Assembly (NCBI RefSeq): GCF_900183975.1
Contig: NZ_LT853882.1
Location: forward strand, 3,775,501-3,839,500
Length of the DNA: 64,000 nt
Source of the DNA: Xanthomonas fragariae
Lineage (GTDB): Bacteria; Pseudomonadota; Gammaproteobacteria; Xanthomonadales; Xanthomonadaceae
Reading direction: 5' to 3'
The translations under genes were made by a program, and so were the position numbers. Each line of letters begins with the position of its first letter. The first letter of the stretch is position 1. The notes under the pieces were generated by a model. It was given only the letters and a program-made list of their open reading frames with translations. It ran no database searches and was not told the origin of the DNA. This document shows, in pieces, positions 1-8,188 of the stretch.

Positions 1-212
1 TCGATCCAATCGAGCGACGCAGTCACCTTAGCGCGCTCTTCCTGACTGATCCGGGAGCACTTCTCCCTGTGGGCTAGATCGGCTCGCACCTGCGCTACCT
101 TCACTACCTGCGGTTTGTACGGCTTGTCGACATCAACCACCGTCGCCAGGACGGGGCCGTTAAACAACATTGCCGCCAGTATCAGCGACCTCATGCTCGA
201 CTGCCTTGCCAT
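1..212 (-). CDS. Partial secreted protein of unknown function
   Basis: An open frame starts at an ATG at 212 and runs off the window start, giving about 70 residues. The N-terminus (MARQSSMRSLILAAMLFNG, then PVLA) looks like a signal peptide with cleavage near LA-T. The rest is charged, with one cysteine (HREKCSRIS). I recognise no family. It lies downstream of rimK on the same strand, separated from it by a terminator, so it probably has its own promoter. Confidence 0.5.
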   Translation of the reverse strand, partial: MARQSSMRSLILAAMLFNGPVLATVVDVDKPYKPQVVKVAQVRADLAHREKCSRISQEERAKVTASLDWI

Positions 213-290
213 GCTGACGCCTTCTTGTGCCTGACCGATTTAACATTTAGCGAATGTAGACGCGAACCTTAAGAGCGGCAAGCCGTCAAT

Positions 291-328
291 AAAAAGGCCC
301 AAGTGCGACATCGCACTTGGGCCAAAAG
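291..328 (-). terminator. Intrinsic terminator of rimK
   Basis: A perfect 13-bp inverted repeat (296-308 with 311-323, arm GGCCCAAGTGCGA) has only CA between the arms, so the innermost pairs will open to form the loop. On the minus strand the stem is followed by TTTTTATT. It sits about 100 bp after the rimK stop codon. Confidence 0.8.
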
Positions 329-424
329 TTCATCCCGATCACCGTCACTGCCGAAAGCGGATCTACGGTCGGGAGAGGCTAGCGAGGCAAGGAGTAGAAT
401 TTCGTTAATTTTTTGATAGAACCG

Positions 425-1312
425 TTATTGGCCCGATCGACGGATCGACCGCTCCAGGTGCTGGATGATCGTCGCGGCCACATCCACGCCGCAGACGCCC
501 TCCACACCTTCCAGGCCGGGGGTTGAATTGACCTCCAGCACCAACGGGCCACGCTTGGAACGGATCAGGTCCACGCCTGCCACAGCCAGCCCCAAGGCGC
601 GCGCCGAGCGCACTGCGACCTCCTGTTCTTGCTCGGTAGCCTGGGCCACGGAGGCAGCGCCACCCAAGTGCAGGTTGGAACGGAAGTCGCCTTCTGCGGC
701 CTGGCGACGCATCGCAGCAACCACCCGGTCGCCGACCACGAAGCAGCGCAGGTCCGCGCCCGCGGCCTCGCCGATAAACTCCTGGACAATAAAGTTGGCG
801 TAGAGCCCGCGCAGTGCTTCGACTACCCCGCGCGAGGCGCTGGCCTTCTCGGTCAGGATCACGCCAGCACCCTGCGCGCCTTCATTCAACTTCACCACAT
901 GCGGCGGCGGGCCAAGCATCGACAACAGATCCTGGGTGTCGTCCGGGTTGTCGCCGAACACTGTCACCGGCATGTCGATGCCCTGGGCGGCCAGCAACTG
1001 ATGCGCACGCAATTTATCGCGTGAACGCAGGATGGCATCGGACGGGTTCGGCGTGTAGGTGCCCATGAATTCGAGCTGGCGCAGCACCGCGGTGGCGTAA
1101 CGCGTAACCGAAGTGCCGATGCGCGGGATCACCGCATCGAAGCCGGTGATGGGCTTGCTCTTGTAGTGCAGGCTGAATCCGTCGGCGGCGATGCGCATGT
1201 AGCAGCGCAGCGGGTCGAGAGTGCGCACGGTATGACCACGCTTGCGCCCGGCTTCGATGAGCCGGCGGGTCGAATACAGTTTGCTGTTGCGGGAAAGAAT
1301 GGCGATTTTCAT
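425..1312 (-). CDS. rimK: RimK-type ATP-grasp ligase (ribosomal protein S6 modification)
   Basis: The 295-residue protein is close to the usual RimK length. RimK adds glutamate residues to the C-terminus of ribosomal protein S6. The start MKIAILSRN at 1312 follows a GGAG five bases upstream; the frame is open further upstream but lacks family similarity there. ATP-grasp features include [13 protein letters not shown] (the ATP-binding loop), [17 protein letters not shown] and, near the C-terminus, [13 protein letters not shown] with the metal-binding Glu and Asn. Known of the family: some homologues ligate other amino acids or act on other acceptors, so the S6 substrate is inferred. Confidence 0.9.
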   Translation of the reverse strand: MKIAILSRNSKLYSTRRLIEAGRKRGHTVRTLDPLRCYMRIAADGFSLHYKSKPITGFDAVIPRIGTSVTRYATAVLRQLEFMGTYTPNPSDAILRSRDKLRAHQLLAAQGIDMPVTVFGDNPDDTQDLLSMLGPPPHVVKLNEGAQGAGVILTEKASASRGVVEALRGLYANFIVQEFIGEAAGADLRCFVVGDRVVAAMRRQAAEGDFRSNLHLGGAASVAQATEQEQEVAVRSARALGLAVAGVDLIRSKRGPLVLEVNSTPGLEGVEGVCGVDVAATIIQHLERSIRRSGQ

Positions 1313-1478
1313 CGCTCCAGGTACACAGCGCGGCTTGGACATGGACGGAGTGTGATGACAGAGTGACTCAAGTCCGTGCGTCTGCAGGCCGAACGTATGC
1401 GTAGGCGGCATCCTGCTCTGCACGCTGCGATCGGACTGGCATGCAACGGTCCCGGGAATGGAAGAGCGATAGCGCCTT

Positions 1479-1622
1479 GGAATGCCTGACAAAATGTAGT
1501 GAGCAGTCGCCGGGTGGGTGCGGACGGCGCGTGAGGAACCGCAGTGTACGCGTAGTACATCCGATTCCGAGCACCGGCCGCGCCCGCCTGGCGGTGAGCG
1601 CAGTCGTTTTGTTAGCCACTAT
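1479..1622. repeat. MITE-like inverted-repeat element, copy A
   Basis: A diverged copy of the element seen intact at 43455-43584. It shares the left-end motif (GCCTGACAAAATGTAGTGAGCAG), the internal CGAGCACCGGCCGCGCCCGCC and the right end GTTTTGTTAGCCACT. As in the 43.5-kb copy, the minus strand holds a short open frame beginning (M/L)A(N/D)KTT(A/S)LTARR. It occupies the region upstream of rimK, between rimK and glgX. Confidence 0.65.
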
Positions 1623-1961
1623 TGGCGGGTAGTGAAACGACGCCCTTGCTGCGCAGCCTCAACCCCACCGATGCTAGCAGGGCGCCGGCCTGACGCTCAA
1701 GCAGCGGATGCGTGCTTTGCGCAATGTGCTGCGTGCGTGATGGTGCTGGCATGCGCAACGAACCAAGCGCGACATCGCGCGCCCACGCCCTCATGCCAAT
1801 GACAACGCACTTGATGTGGATAGCTCCAACGCATTGTGTATCAAAGATTCCCACCACCTTCCTCACACCGCGTCCCTGTGACCGTAACGCGTTTTGCACA
1901 GGCAAAAACGCAATGCTTGAGCCCCCTCAATGCCGGCGTGCCGGCGCACTCGAGACTCTAC

Positions 1962-4094
1962 ATGCGACGTCCAGCAAGCGCGGCTTATGCCAACCCCTCC
2001 CGCATCCGCCAGGGGCGCCCGTCCCCCCGCGGCGCCGTTTTCGACGGCAAAGGCACCAATTTCGCGCTATTTTCTGCGCATGCCACGCGTGTGGAGTTGT
2101 GCCTGTTCGACGAACAAGGCAACGAGACGCGCGTCGATCTTCCTGAATACACCAACGAAATCTGGCACGGTTATCTGCCCGATGCCAGACCCGGCCAGCG
2201 CTATGGCTACCGCGTGCACGGCCCGTACGAGCCGACCGAAGGCCACCGTTTTAACCACAACAAGTTGTTGTTGGATCCATATGCGCGCGCGCATGAGGGC
2301 GATCTGATCTGGTCCGACGCGCTCTACGGTTACACCGTGGGTCACCCGGATGGCGATCTCAGCTTCGACGAGCGCGATAGCGCGCCCTTCATGCCCAAGT
2401 GTGTGGTGGTCGAAGACAACTACGATTGGGAAGACGATGCGCGCCTGCTCAAGCCGTGGAACGAAACGGTGATTTACGAGACCCACGTGCGTGGCTACAC
2501 CATGCGCAACCCGCAGGTACCCGACGCACTGCGCGGCACCTTCGCCGGTCTGGCGCAGCCGCAGGTGCTGCAATACATCAAGGATCTGGGCATCACTGCG
2601 GTCGAATTGTTGCCTGTACATGCATACCTGGATGACCAGCATCTGCTGGACAAGGGTCTGCGCAATTACTGGGGCTACAACACCATCGGCTTCTTTGCGT
2701 TGAAGTCTCGGTATCTTTCCAGTGGAAATCGCGACGAGTTCCGCGACATGGTCAAGGCCATGCACAAGCAGGGCCTGGAAGTCATTCTGGACGTGGTCTA
2801 CAACCATACTGCCGAAGGTAGCGAACTGGGGCCGACGCTGTCGTTCAAGGGGATCGACAACGCCAGCTACTACCGCTTGGCCGAAGACAAGCGTTACTAC
2901 ATCAACGACACCGGCACCGGTAACACGCTGAATCTGAGCAATTCGCGGGTGATCCAATTCGTCAACGATTCGCTGCGCTACTGGGCGGGCGAAATGCATG
3001 TAGACGGGTTCCGCTTCGATCTGGCAACGATTCTTGGACGCGAGCCGAGCGGTTTCGATCAGCGCGGCGGCTTCCTGGACGCGTGCAATCAGGACCCGCT
3101 GTTGTCGGAGGTCAAGCTGATTGCCGAGCCATGGGACTGCGGCCCTGGCGGCTACCAAGTGGGCCATTTTCCGCCGGGTTGGTCGGAGTGGAACGACAAG
3201 TTCCGCGACAATGCGCGCGAATTCTGGAAAGGCGAAGACGGCAAGCTCGCCGAGTTTGCCACCCGCTTTACCGGCTCTGCCGATCTGTTCGATCGCCGCG
3301 GCCGTCGTCCGTGGGCGTCGGTCAACTTCATCACTGCGCACGATGGCTTCACCCTGCGCGATCTGGTGAGCTACAACGACAAACACAACATCGACAACGG
3401 CGAAGACAATCGCGACGGTTCGTCCAACGACGGTTCGTGCAACTACGGCGAAGAAGGCCAGACCGATAACGCAGACATCCTGCAAATCCGCGAGCGGCAG
3501 ATGAAGAATCTGCTCGCCACGCTGCTGTTGTCGCAAGGCACGCCAATGATGCTCGCTGGCGACGAGCGCGCACAGTCGCAAGGCGGCAACAACAACACCT
3601 ATTGCCAGGACAACGAAATCACCTGGTTGGATTGGGAAAACGACCCGACCGATGGCCGTCTGACCGAGTTCGTCAAGGCGCTGACCAAGTTGCGCAAGCG
3701 CTATCGGATCTTGTCGCGCGGGCGCTTTCTCAATGGGCAGTACAATGAAGAAGCCGGCCTGCGCGATCTCACGTGGCTCAATCCGGTTGGAACCGAGATG
3801 GACGAGGCGCACTGGACCGATGCCGGCGCGCGTTCGGTGGGTTTGCTGCTGGAAGGCAAGGCACAGACTTCCGGCGTTAAGGAACTGGCCAATGACGAGA
3901 CCTTGCTGATCGTCATAAACGCCTACTACGAGGGTGTGACCTTCACCCTTCCCTCCTCGGAGGAGCCGCTGCACTGGAAGCTGGTGCTATCGACCGACGA
4001 AGCATTGGAAGTAGACATGATGCCGGCCGGCGCCAGCCAATTCCTGGCACCGCCGCGCAGCGTGTCGGTGTTCGAGTGCAAGAGCAATCAGTAA
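1962..4094 (+). CDS. glgX: Glycogen debranching enzyme GlgX
   Basis: This 710-residue GH13 isoamylase-type enzyme removes alpha-1,6 branches from phosphorylase-limited glycogen. An N-terminal CBM48-like region (RGAVFDGKGTNFALFSA) precedes the barrel. The four GH13 regions are visible: DVVYNHTAEG (from 277), DGFRFDLA (nucleophile Asp about 353), LIAEPWD (acid/base Glu about 389) and FITAHDG (Asp about 461). I chose ATG 1962 (MRRPAS) because similarity to GlgX begins just after it; an in-frame GTG at 1836 would add 42 unsupported residues. Neither start has a strong ribosome-binding site. No other glycogen gene is adjacent. Confidence 0.92.
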   Translation: MRRPASAAYANPSRIRQGRPSPRGAVFDGKGTNFALFSAHATRVELCLFDEQGNETRVDLPEYTNEIWHGYLPDARPGQRYGYRVHGPYEPTEGHRFNHNKLLLDPYARAHEGDLIWSDALYGYTVGHPDGDLSFDERDSAPFMPKCVVVEDNYDWEDDARLLKPWNETVIYETHVRGYTMRNPQVPDALRGTFAGLAQPQVLQYIKDLGITAVELLPVHAYLDDQHLLDKGLRNYWGYNTIGFFALKSRYLSSGNRDEFRDMVKAMHKQGLEVILDVVYNHTAEGSELGPTLSFKGIDNASYYRLAEDKRYYINDTGTGNTLNLSNSRVIQFVNDSLRYWAGEMHVDGFRFDLATILGREPSGFDQRGGFLDACNQDPLLSEVKLIAEPWDCGPGGYQVGHFPPGWSEWNDKFRDNAREFWKGEDGKLAEFATRFTGSADLFDRRGRRPWASVNFITAHDGFTLRDLVSYNDKHNIDNGEDNRDGSSNDGSCNYGEEGQTDNADILQIRERQMKNLLATLLLSQGTPMMLAGDERAQSQGGNNNTYCQDNEITWLDWENDPTDGRLTEFVKALTKLRKRYRILSRGRFLNGQYNEEAGLRDLTWLNPVGTEMDEAHWTDAGARSVGLLLEGKAQTSGVKELANDETLLIVINAYYEGVTFTLPSSEEPLHWKLVLSTDEALEVDMMPAGASQFLAPPRSVSVFECKSNQ

Positions 4095-4111
4095 CGCTTG
4101 AGCGGTGAAAC

Positions 4112-4156
4112 AAGCTCGCTGCCTGCCGATGTTCGGCGGTGGGTAGCGAGCTTTTT
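4112..4156 (+). terminator. Intrinsic terminator of glgX
   Basis: AAGCTCGCT (4112-4120) pairs with AGCGAGCTT (4145-4153). An inner GCCTGCCGATGTTCGGCGG also folds, and the stem runs into TTTTT. It lies 18 bp after the glgX stop. Confidence 0.8.
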
Positions 4157-4661
4157 CGTTTTTATCGCTCGGAAGCGAAGCGTTGTCTTAGCACTGCTTT
4201 GCGCGGGCCAATGCCGACAGCCGGGCGGGCGGCGCATTTAATCGAATCGACGGCACTTGTCCTGAATTCAATCCATGATATGGATCTATCCTCGGACCCA
4301 ATACTGTCGGATCGATGGATTCAAGCCGCGGATTTTGGTCAAGATAGCGATTTATATGGCGTAAATGCTCAAACTTTCTGCATACAGTGCGACGCATGAA
4401 ACCAGCAGTTTTTCGAAAACAATGCAGGTTGGCGATATGCAGTAATCAGCATTTATCGACGAGCAAAACACAAGCGGCCGGAGAAGCGGAATATTGCATG
4501 TAAAGAGCACGCCTATCGCGAGCAACCGCTACTGCCTGCTTCTTCAAAGCACAGAAATAACCATCATTCAAGCGCTGATGCGCTAAGAATTCGCTGCAGC
4601 GCGTTGTACGCAGTGCCCTATCGATCCAAGACTGCCAAAAACAGCTGTGAACCGGAAAAAC
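4157..4661. other. Gene-poor spacer between glgX and the H-NS gene
   Basis: About 500 bp that is less GC-rich than its surroundings, for example around 4380-4560. The short open frames here show no recognisable motif or ribosome-binding site. I see no gene or RNA that I can support. Confidence 0.5.
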
Positions 4662-5051
4662 TCAGCCCGGATACAGCGGGAAGGGCTTGTCAGGATGATT
4701 GGCCTTCCATTCTTTGTAAGAGCTGGTGCCTTCCCACGCCTTGAAGGCACGCGGTTTGCGGCCACGCCCGGACCAGGTCTCGCCGGAGTGCGGAATCCAG
4801 TACTTGGCCACGACTTCGCCAGTGGACGACAGCTTGCCCCTGGACTTGCCGGTCATCGCCAATGAAGCAATTTGGGATTTCTGCTTTGCGTTGAAACGGC
4901 TGCCGAACTGGGTCAGCACCTCAATGACCTGATCGAAAGCTTCCAGCGTCTGGGAATATTTCAGTTGGGCTTCTTCCTGCTCGAGCTTGCGCAGCTCTTC
5001 CAACAATTGGGATTTGGCGGCGGCGGATGAAGCGGACGTAACCTGGCGCAT
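4662..5051 (-). CDS. H-NS family nucleoid-associated protein
   Basis: 129 residues from ATG 5051 (MRQVTSASSA); an in-frame TTG lies two codons upstream. The N-terminal half (about residues 10-55) is a Leu/Glu/Gln-rich coiled coil for oligomerisation. The C-terminus carries the H-NS DNA-binding loop as TWSGRGRKPRAFKAW, followed by a Lys-rich tail (KANHPDKPFPLYPG). Known of the family: H-NS proteins bind AT-rich DNA and silence acquired genes, and in Xanthomonas H-NS relatives influence virulence genes. The target genes cannot be read from this sequence. Confidence 0.85.
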   Translation of the reverse strand: MRQVTSASSAAAKSQLLEELRKLEQEEAQLKYSQTLEAFDQVIEVLTQFGSRFNAKQKSQIASLAMTGKSRGKLSSTGEVVAKYWIPHSGETWSGRGRKPRAFKAWEGTSSYKEWKANHPDKPFPLYPG

Positions 5052-5075
5052 TGGCAAAACTTAAGGTTGGATGGG

Positions 5076-5501
5076 TCAGCGAGTATTGCCGCTACGCCGC
5101 TTAGCGTAAAGCGTTCGGGGCTGCGCGGGTCTGCTGGCGCTCAGCGATGGCGCAGCAATGCGTGCTCGCGGGCCATGGTCAGCACCGGACCGATCCGTCC
5201 AGCCCGGATCAGTTGACTGCAATGTTTGCCGAAGAATTCGACCCGTGGCGCAGAAAACCGCTGCACTCCCTGCTCCGGCTCGCCGCCATTGATCGACCAA
5301 GCATGGCAGACCGCCTCGCCCAGCTCTGTGCTCCCCCCACCAGCCCAAGCTCGCAAATTCGCTCGGGATCGAGCGTTCACCGCGATAGAGGGCCAGAAAC
5401 GGAGCGGCCAGACCAACTTGTGCGTGGGGACGGGCCTTTACGGCCATCCCGCCAGTTCGGGCCAGCCGGGCTCAAGCAACGCACGGGCGGCGAAAGCCTT
5501 T
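5076..5501 (-). pseudogene. Decayed reading frame, 3' side of the IS5 insertion
   Basis: Two overlapping minus-strand frames (stops near 5076 and 5141) stay open with gene-like codon use up to the IS boundary but have no start or ribosome-binding site. The frame ending at 5141 (…SINGGEPEQGVQRFSAPRV… to …REHALLRHR) looks most like protein. I do not recognise it. It is probably the rear part of a gene disrupted by the IS at 5503-6359, with further decay. Confidence 0.4.
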
Positions 5502-5502
5502 A

Positions 5503-6359
5503 GAGCGTGTTATGAACTTTGAAAGAGGGTGGCTGCATTTCCAAGCATCAGGATCGTGAAGACGACGAAGTGCAAACCGGCCAAGGTTTCCGGCAATCGC
5601 TCGTAGTCGCGTGCCAGCCGTCTGAAACGATTGGCCCATCCGAAGCTGCGCTCGACAACCCAACGGCGCGGCAGCAAGACAAAGCCTTTTTTCGCTTCTT
5701 GCAGCTTGATCACGTGCAACTCAATGCCTTCTTCCGTGGCCGCCTGCGCCGGTTCTTGACCGGTGTAGCCCTGATCAACAAAGGCGATCTTGACCGTTTC
5801 ACCGGTCACGTGTTGTACCTCTTGTGCCAACGATCGGACTTGCGCGCGCTCCTGCTCATTAGCCGGCGTCACCTGGACAGCGAGCAGATGTCCAAGCGTA
5901 TCGACGGCCATGTGTACCTTGCTGCCTTTCTTGCGTTTATAGCCATCGTATCCAGCACGCGGCCCGCTTTCGCAGGTGGACTGCAGCGTGCGAGCATCGA
6001 AAATGACCGCGCTCGGCTGGCCTTTTTTCCCTTGCGCCACACGCAAGAGTGAGCGCAGATCACTGACCATGGCCTCAAAGCAGCCCGCTTGCAGCCAGCG
6101 CTGTGTTTGCTGATACACCGCTTCCCAGGGCGGAAAATCGTTGGGAAGCAATCGCCATGGTGCGCCGGCGCGCGCGATCCACCGCAGTGCGTTGAACATC
6201 GCGCGTAGCTCATACTTGCGCTGCGGTGCCTGCACGTCCATCAGCGTCAAATAGGGAGCCGCAAAGGCCCATTCTTCGTCGGAAATATCGGTGGAATAAG
6301 GCTTACGAGGCTTCATCCGTATACGTTAGCGTGACAAGGGCAAAGTTCATAACACGCTC
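5503..6359 (-). mobile_element. IS5-family insertion sequence, 857 bp
   Basis: Terminal inverted repeats GAGCGTGTTATGAACTTTG (5503-5521) and CAAAGTTCATAACACGCTC (6341-6359) are perfect over 19 bp. TA on both sides (5501-5502 and 6360-6361) fits a 2-bp target duplication. One full-length transposase gene fills the element. The perfect ends and intact gene indicate a recent insertion. Confidence 0.9.
5510..6316 (-). CDS. IS5-family transposase
   Basis: 268 residues in a single frame, starting MKPRKPYSTDISDEEWAFAA, the N-terminal hallmark of this IS5 subgroup. DDE-type features: DARTLQS…GYDGYKRKKGSKVHMAVDT, then VDQGYTGQEP for the second Asp, and RRWVVERSFGWANRFRRLARDYE for the Glu region. The gene runs almost to both inverted repeats and looks intact, so the element may still be active. 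Confidence 0.92.
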   Translation of the reverse strand: MKPRKPYSTDISDEEWAFAAPYLTLMDVQAPQRKYELRAMFNALRWIARAGAPWRLLPNDFPPWEAVYQQTQRWLQAGCFEAMVSDLRSLLRVAQGKKGQPSAVIFDARTLQSTCESGPRAGYDGYKRKKGSKVHMAVDTLGHLLAVQVTPANEQERAQVRSLAQEVQHVTGETVKIAFVDQGYTGQEPAQAATEEGIELHVIKLQEAKKGFVLLPRRWVVERSFGWANRFRRLARDYERLPETLAGLHFVVFTILMLGNAATLFQSS

Positions 6360-6361
6360 TA

Positions 6362-6956
6362 ATCCCATGGCCCGACTGGCGTCGAGCGGATGCGCACGTG
6401 CCGCTGGTGTCTGCCCGCAACACCAGCGGTAGCAACGCGTGGTGAGAGTAATCGGAGGCCAGCGCACCGCAGGCGACGGCGACCTCCAGAGAAAGGTAGG
6501 CGTAATCGCCAGCAGCGAAGCCGCTGACCTGCTGGTCTAGCGCAAGCCTTAGCGCCCATCCGCCCGGTCGATGTGGTCCTGCCGGGCGATTGGCATGCCT
6601 GTCGCTGCCAGCGCAACTGCCGCATCACCTGCGTTTTTGACCTGCGCAAAGCCTTTAGATGCATCAACCAAGTGCTGGAGATAAGTCCGGGTCTGCGCCT
6701 GAATCGCACGTGTCTGCACGTCCTGTTTGCTTTAGCGTGGACCTGCTCACATCGTCTTGTCGTAATTTCTTTCCATGAGCAATCGATCGGCAAATGGCTT
6801 TTCTCATGTCATCGAACAATCGACCGCGCCGACATTTTGCAGCAGCAGACGCGATGCTTGACTGGCATGCGCCGACCGGATTGGCGTCACTGCCAATGCA
6901 CTGCCAGTCCATAAAAGCAGCACCGCAAGCAGCCATGCATGGAAAATCCTGTTCAT
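6362..6956 (-). pseudogene. Decayed secreted-protein gene upstream of the IS
   Basis: An ATG at 6956 begins a good signal peptide (MNRIFHAWLLAVLLLWTGSA), but the frame stops at 6804 after 50 residues. Further downstream, pieces in shifting frames still look coding: TYLQHLVDASKGFAQVKNA around 6650, then FAAGDYAYLSLEVAVACGAL near 6470. Several stops and frameshifts separate them. The last piece ends at the IS boundary, so the IS inserted into, or next to, an already degraded gene. I do not recognise the family. Confidence 0.45.
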
Positions 6957-7104
6957 CGCCAGACTCGTGAGTGTTGGCAGCGGCAAGCCAAGAGTGGGCG
7001 AACTAACACCCGCCGAGTTCGGTGATCAACATCAACCGCAGACCTGTCATTGTCTATGGCACTGAAATTGCGGGGAGTCGACAAATGCGCGTGTACCCCC
7101 ACGG

Positions 7105-7273
7105 TCAGGTTCTTGCCAGCAACAGCCAGCACATAAAGCCAAATAGCAGTGGCATCGCCAAGATCGCCAAGAGCGTATCAAGCAAGCCCTTTGCCAGTGA
7201 TTTTCTTCAGTCGCTCATGACGATATGCGCACCAAAACAGTAATGCCATCGGCACGCTCCCGACCAGCAACAT
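7105..7273 (-). pseudogene. Small membrane protein with a probable 1-bp frameshift
   Basis: From ATG 7273 the frame reads MLLVGSVPMALLFWCAYRHE and stops after 31 codons. If one G is removed from the GGG run near 7189 it continues LLDTLLAILAMPLLFGF and ends at the stop at 7105-7107. That would give a roughly 55-residue protein with two hydrophobic segments, placed about 55 bp after the phosphatase stop on the same strand. I recognise no family; a sequencing error is possible. Confidence 0.3.
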
Positions 7274-7329
7274 CGGGGCTATGATTCTTACGCGCCACAG
7301 GTCGATCCTTCACTTTTTCGATCAAAGAC

Positions 7330-7974
7330 TTACAGCGCCCGATGCTTGGCTTCACCAAAGAACGGCGTGTGATGCGCGCAGTCATTGAGACGCACCACTT
7401 CCAGGTGATCCACGTCATCGCCTTCGAGCAGGTTGAGCGTGGTCGGTGCCTGGCGGAAGGTCCATAACTTGGACAGTGGCAGGCCCAGAATCTTGCACAG
7501 GATCACGCGGTTGACCGCGTCGTGAGCGACCACCAGCAAGGTCTCGTCTGCGCCCAGGCCATCGGCTGCGCGCATCAGGCCGCGCCAGCTGCGGTCGAGT
7601 ACCTGCCGCAACGATTCGCCGCCAGGCATCAACACAGTGTCGGGTTCTTTGTGCCATGCACGCAAACGTGCCGGGTCTTTGTCGTTGATCTCGCTGGCCA
7701 GCAGGCCTTCCCATTCCCCGTGCGCTATTTCCTGCAGGTCAGCATCGGTCTGCAACAGACTCGCGCGTGCGCTGCCGAGTGCGAGCTTGGCGGTAGCCTG
7801 CGCGCGCGACAGCGGCGATGCCACCGCGCGGTCGATCTGCAGCGATTGCAGGCGTGCGCCGAGCGCAGCGGCCTGGCCTTCGCCGACCGGCGACAGCGGG
7901 ATATCGATCTGGCCCTGGTAACGGCCTTCGGCGTTCCACGACGTCTCGCCGTGACGAGCAAGCAGGATGCGCAT
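7330..7974 (-). CDS. Histidine phosphatase (phosphoglycerate mutase-like)
   Basis: A 214-residue member of the histidine phosphatase superfamily. It begins MRILLARHGETSWNAEGRYQG: the RHGE motif (residues 7-10) carries the phosphorylated His. QEIAHGEWEG supplies the acid residue and LLVVAHDAVNRVIL the second catalytic His. Length and motifs fit cofactor-independent small-molecule phosphatases of the CobC/GpmB type more than true glycolytic mutase. No cobalamin genes are nearby, so the substrate is unknown. Confidence 0.85.
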   Translation of the reverse strand: MRILLARHGETSWNAEGRYQGQIDIPLSPVGEGQAAALGARLQSLQIDRAVASPLSRAQATAKLALGSARASLLQTDADLQEIAHGEWEGLLASEINDKDPARLRAWHKEPDTVLMPGGESLRQVLDRSWRGLMRAADGLGADETLLVVAHDAVNRVILCKILGLPLSKLWTFRQAPTTLNLLEGDDVDHLEVVRLNDCAHHTPFFGEAKHRAL

Positions 7975-8188
7975 GCGCGAGAGATTCCTTGGGAAGGGAC
8001 CGACGTGCCTTGCGGCCAGACGGGAGCGGCATGATACAGCCCCGCGCCCTCCATGGTTTGCGCTGGATGGCTGTTATCGACACATGGCCGACACGGTGCG
8101 GGCTTTTCGCCCGCCTCCTTGCTTGCGGCCATCCGCGCCGCTTGCGCCAGCCAGATGCACGCGCAAGCGAAGGTGGCGGATCAGCAAC

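Noticed and set aside
2067..3974. Long minus-strand open frame opposite glgX
   Set aside because: Antisense shadow of a well-conserved GH13 gene in GC-rich DNA.
4139..4399. 86-codon plus-strand frame after glgX
   Set aside because: It starts inside the glgX terminator and shows no recognisable features.
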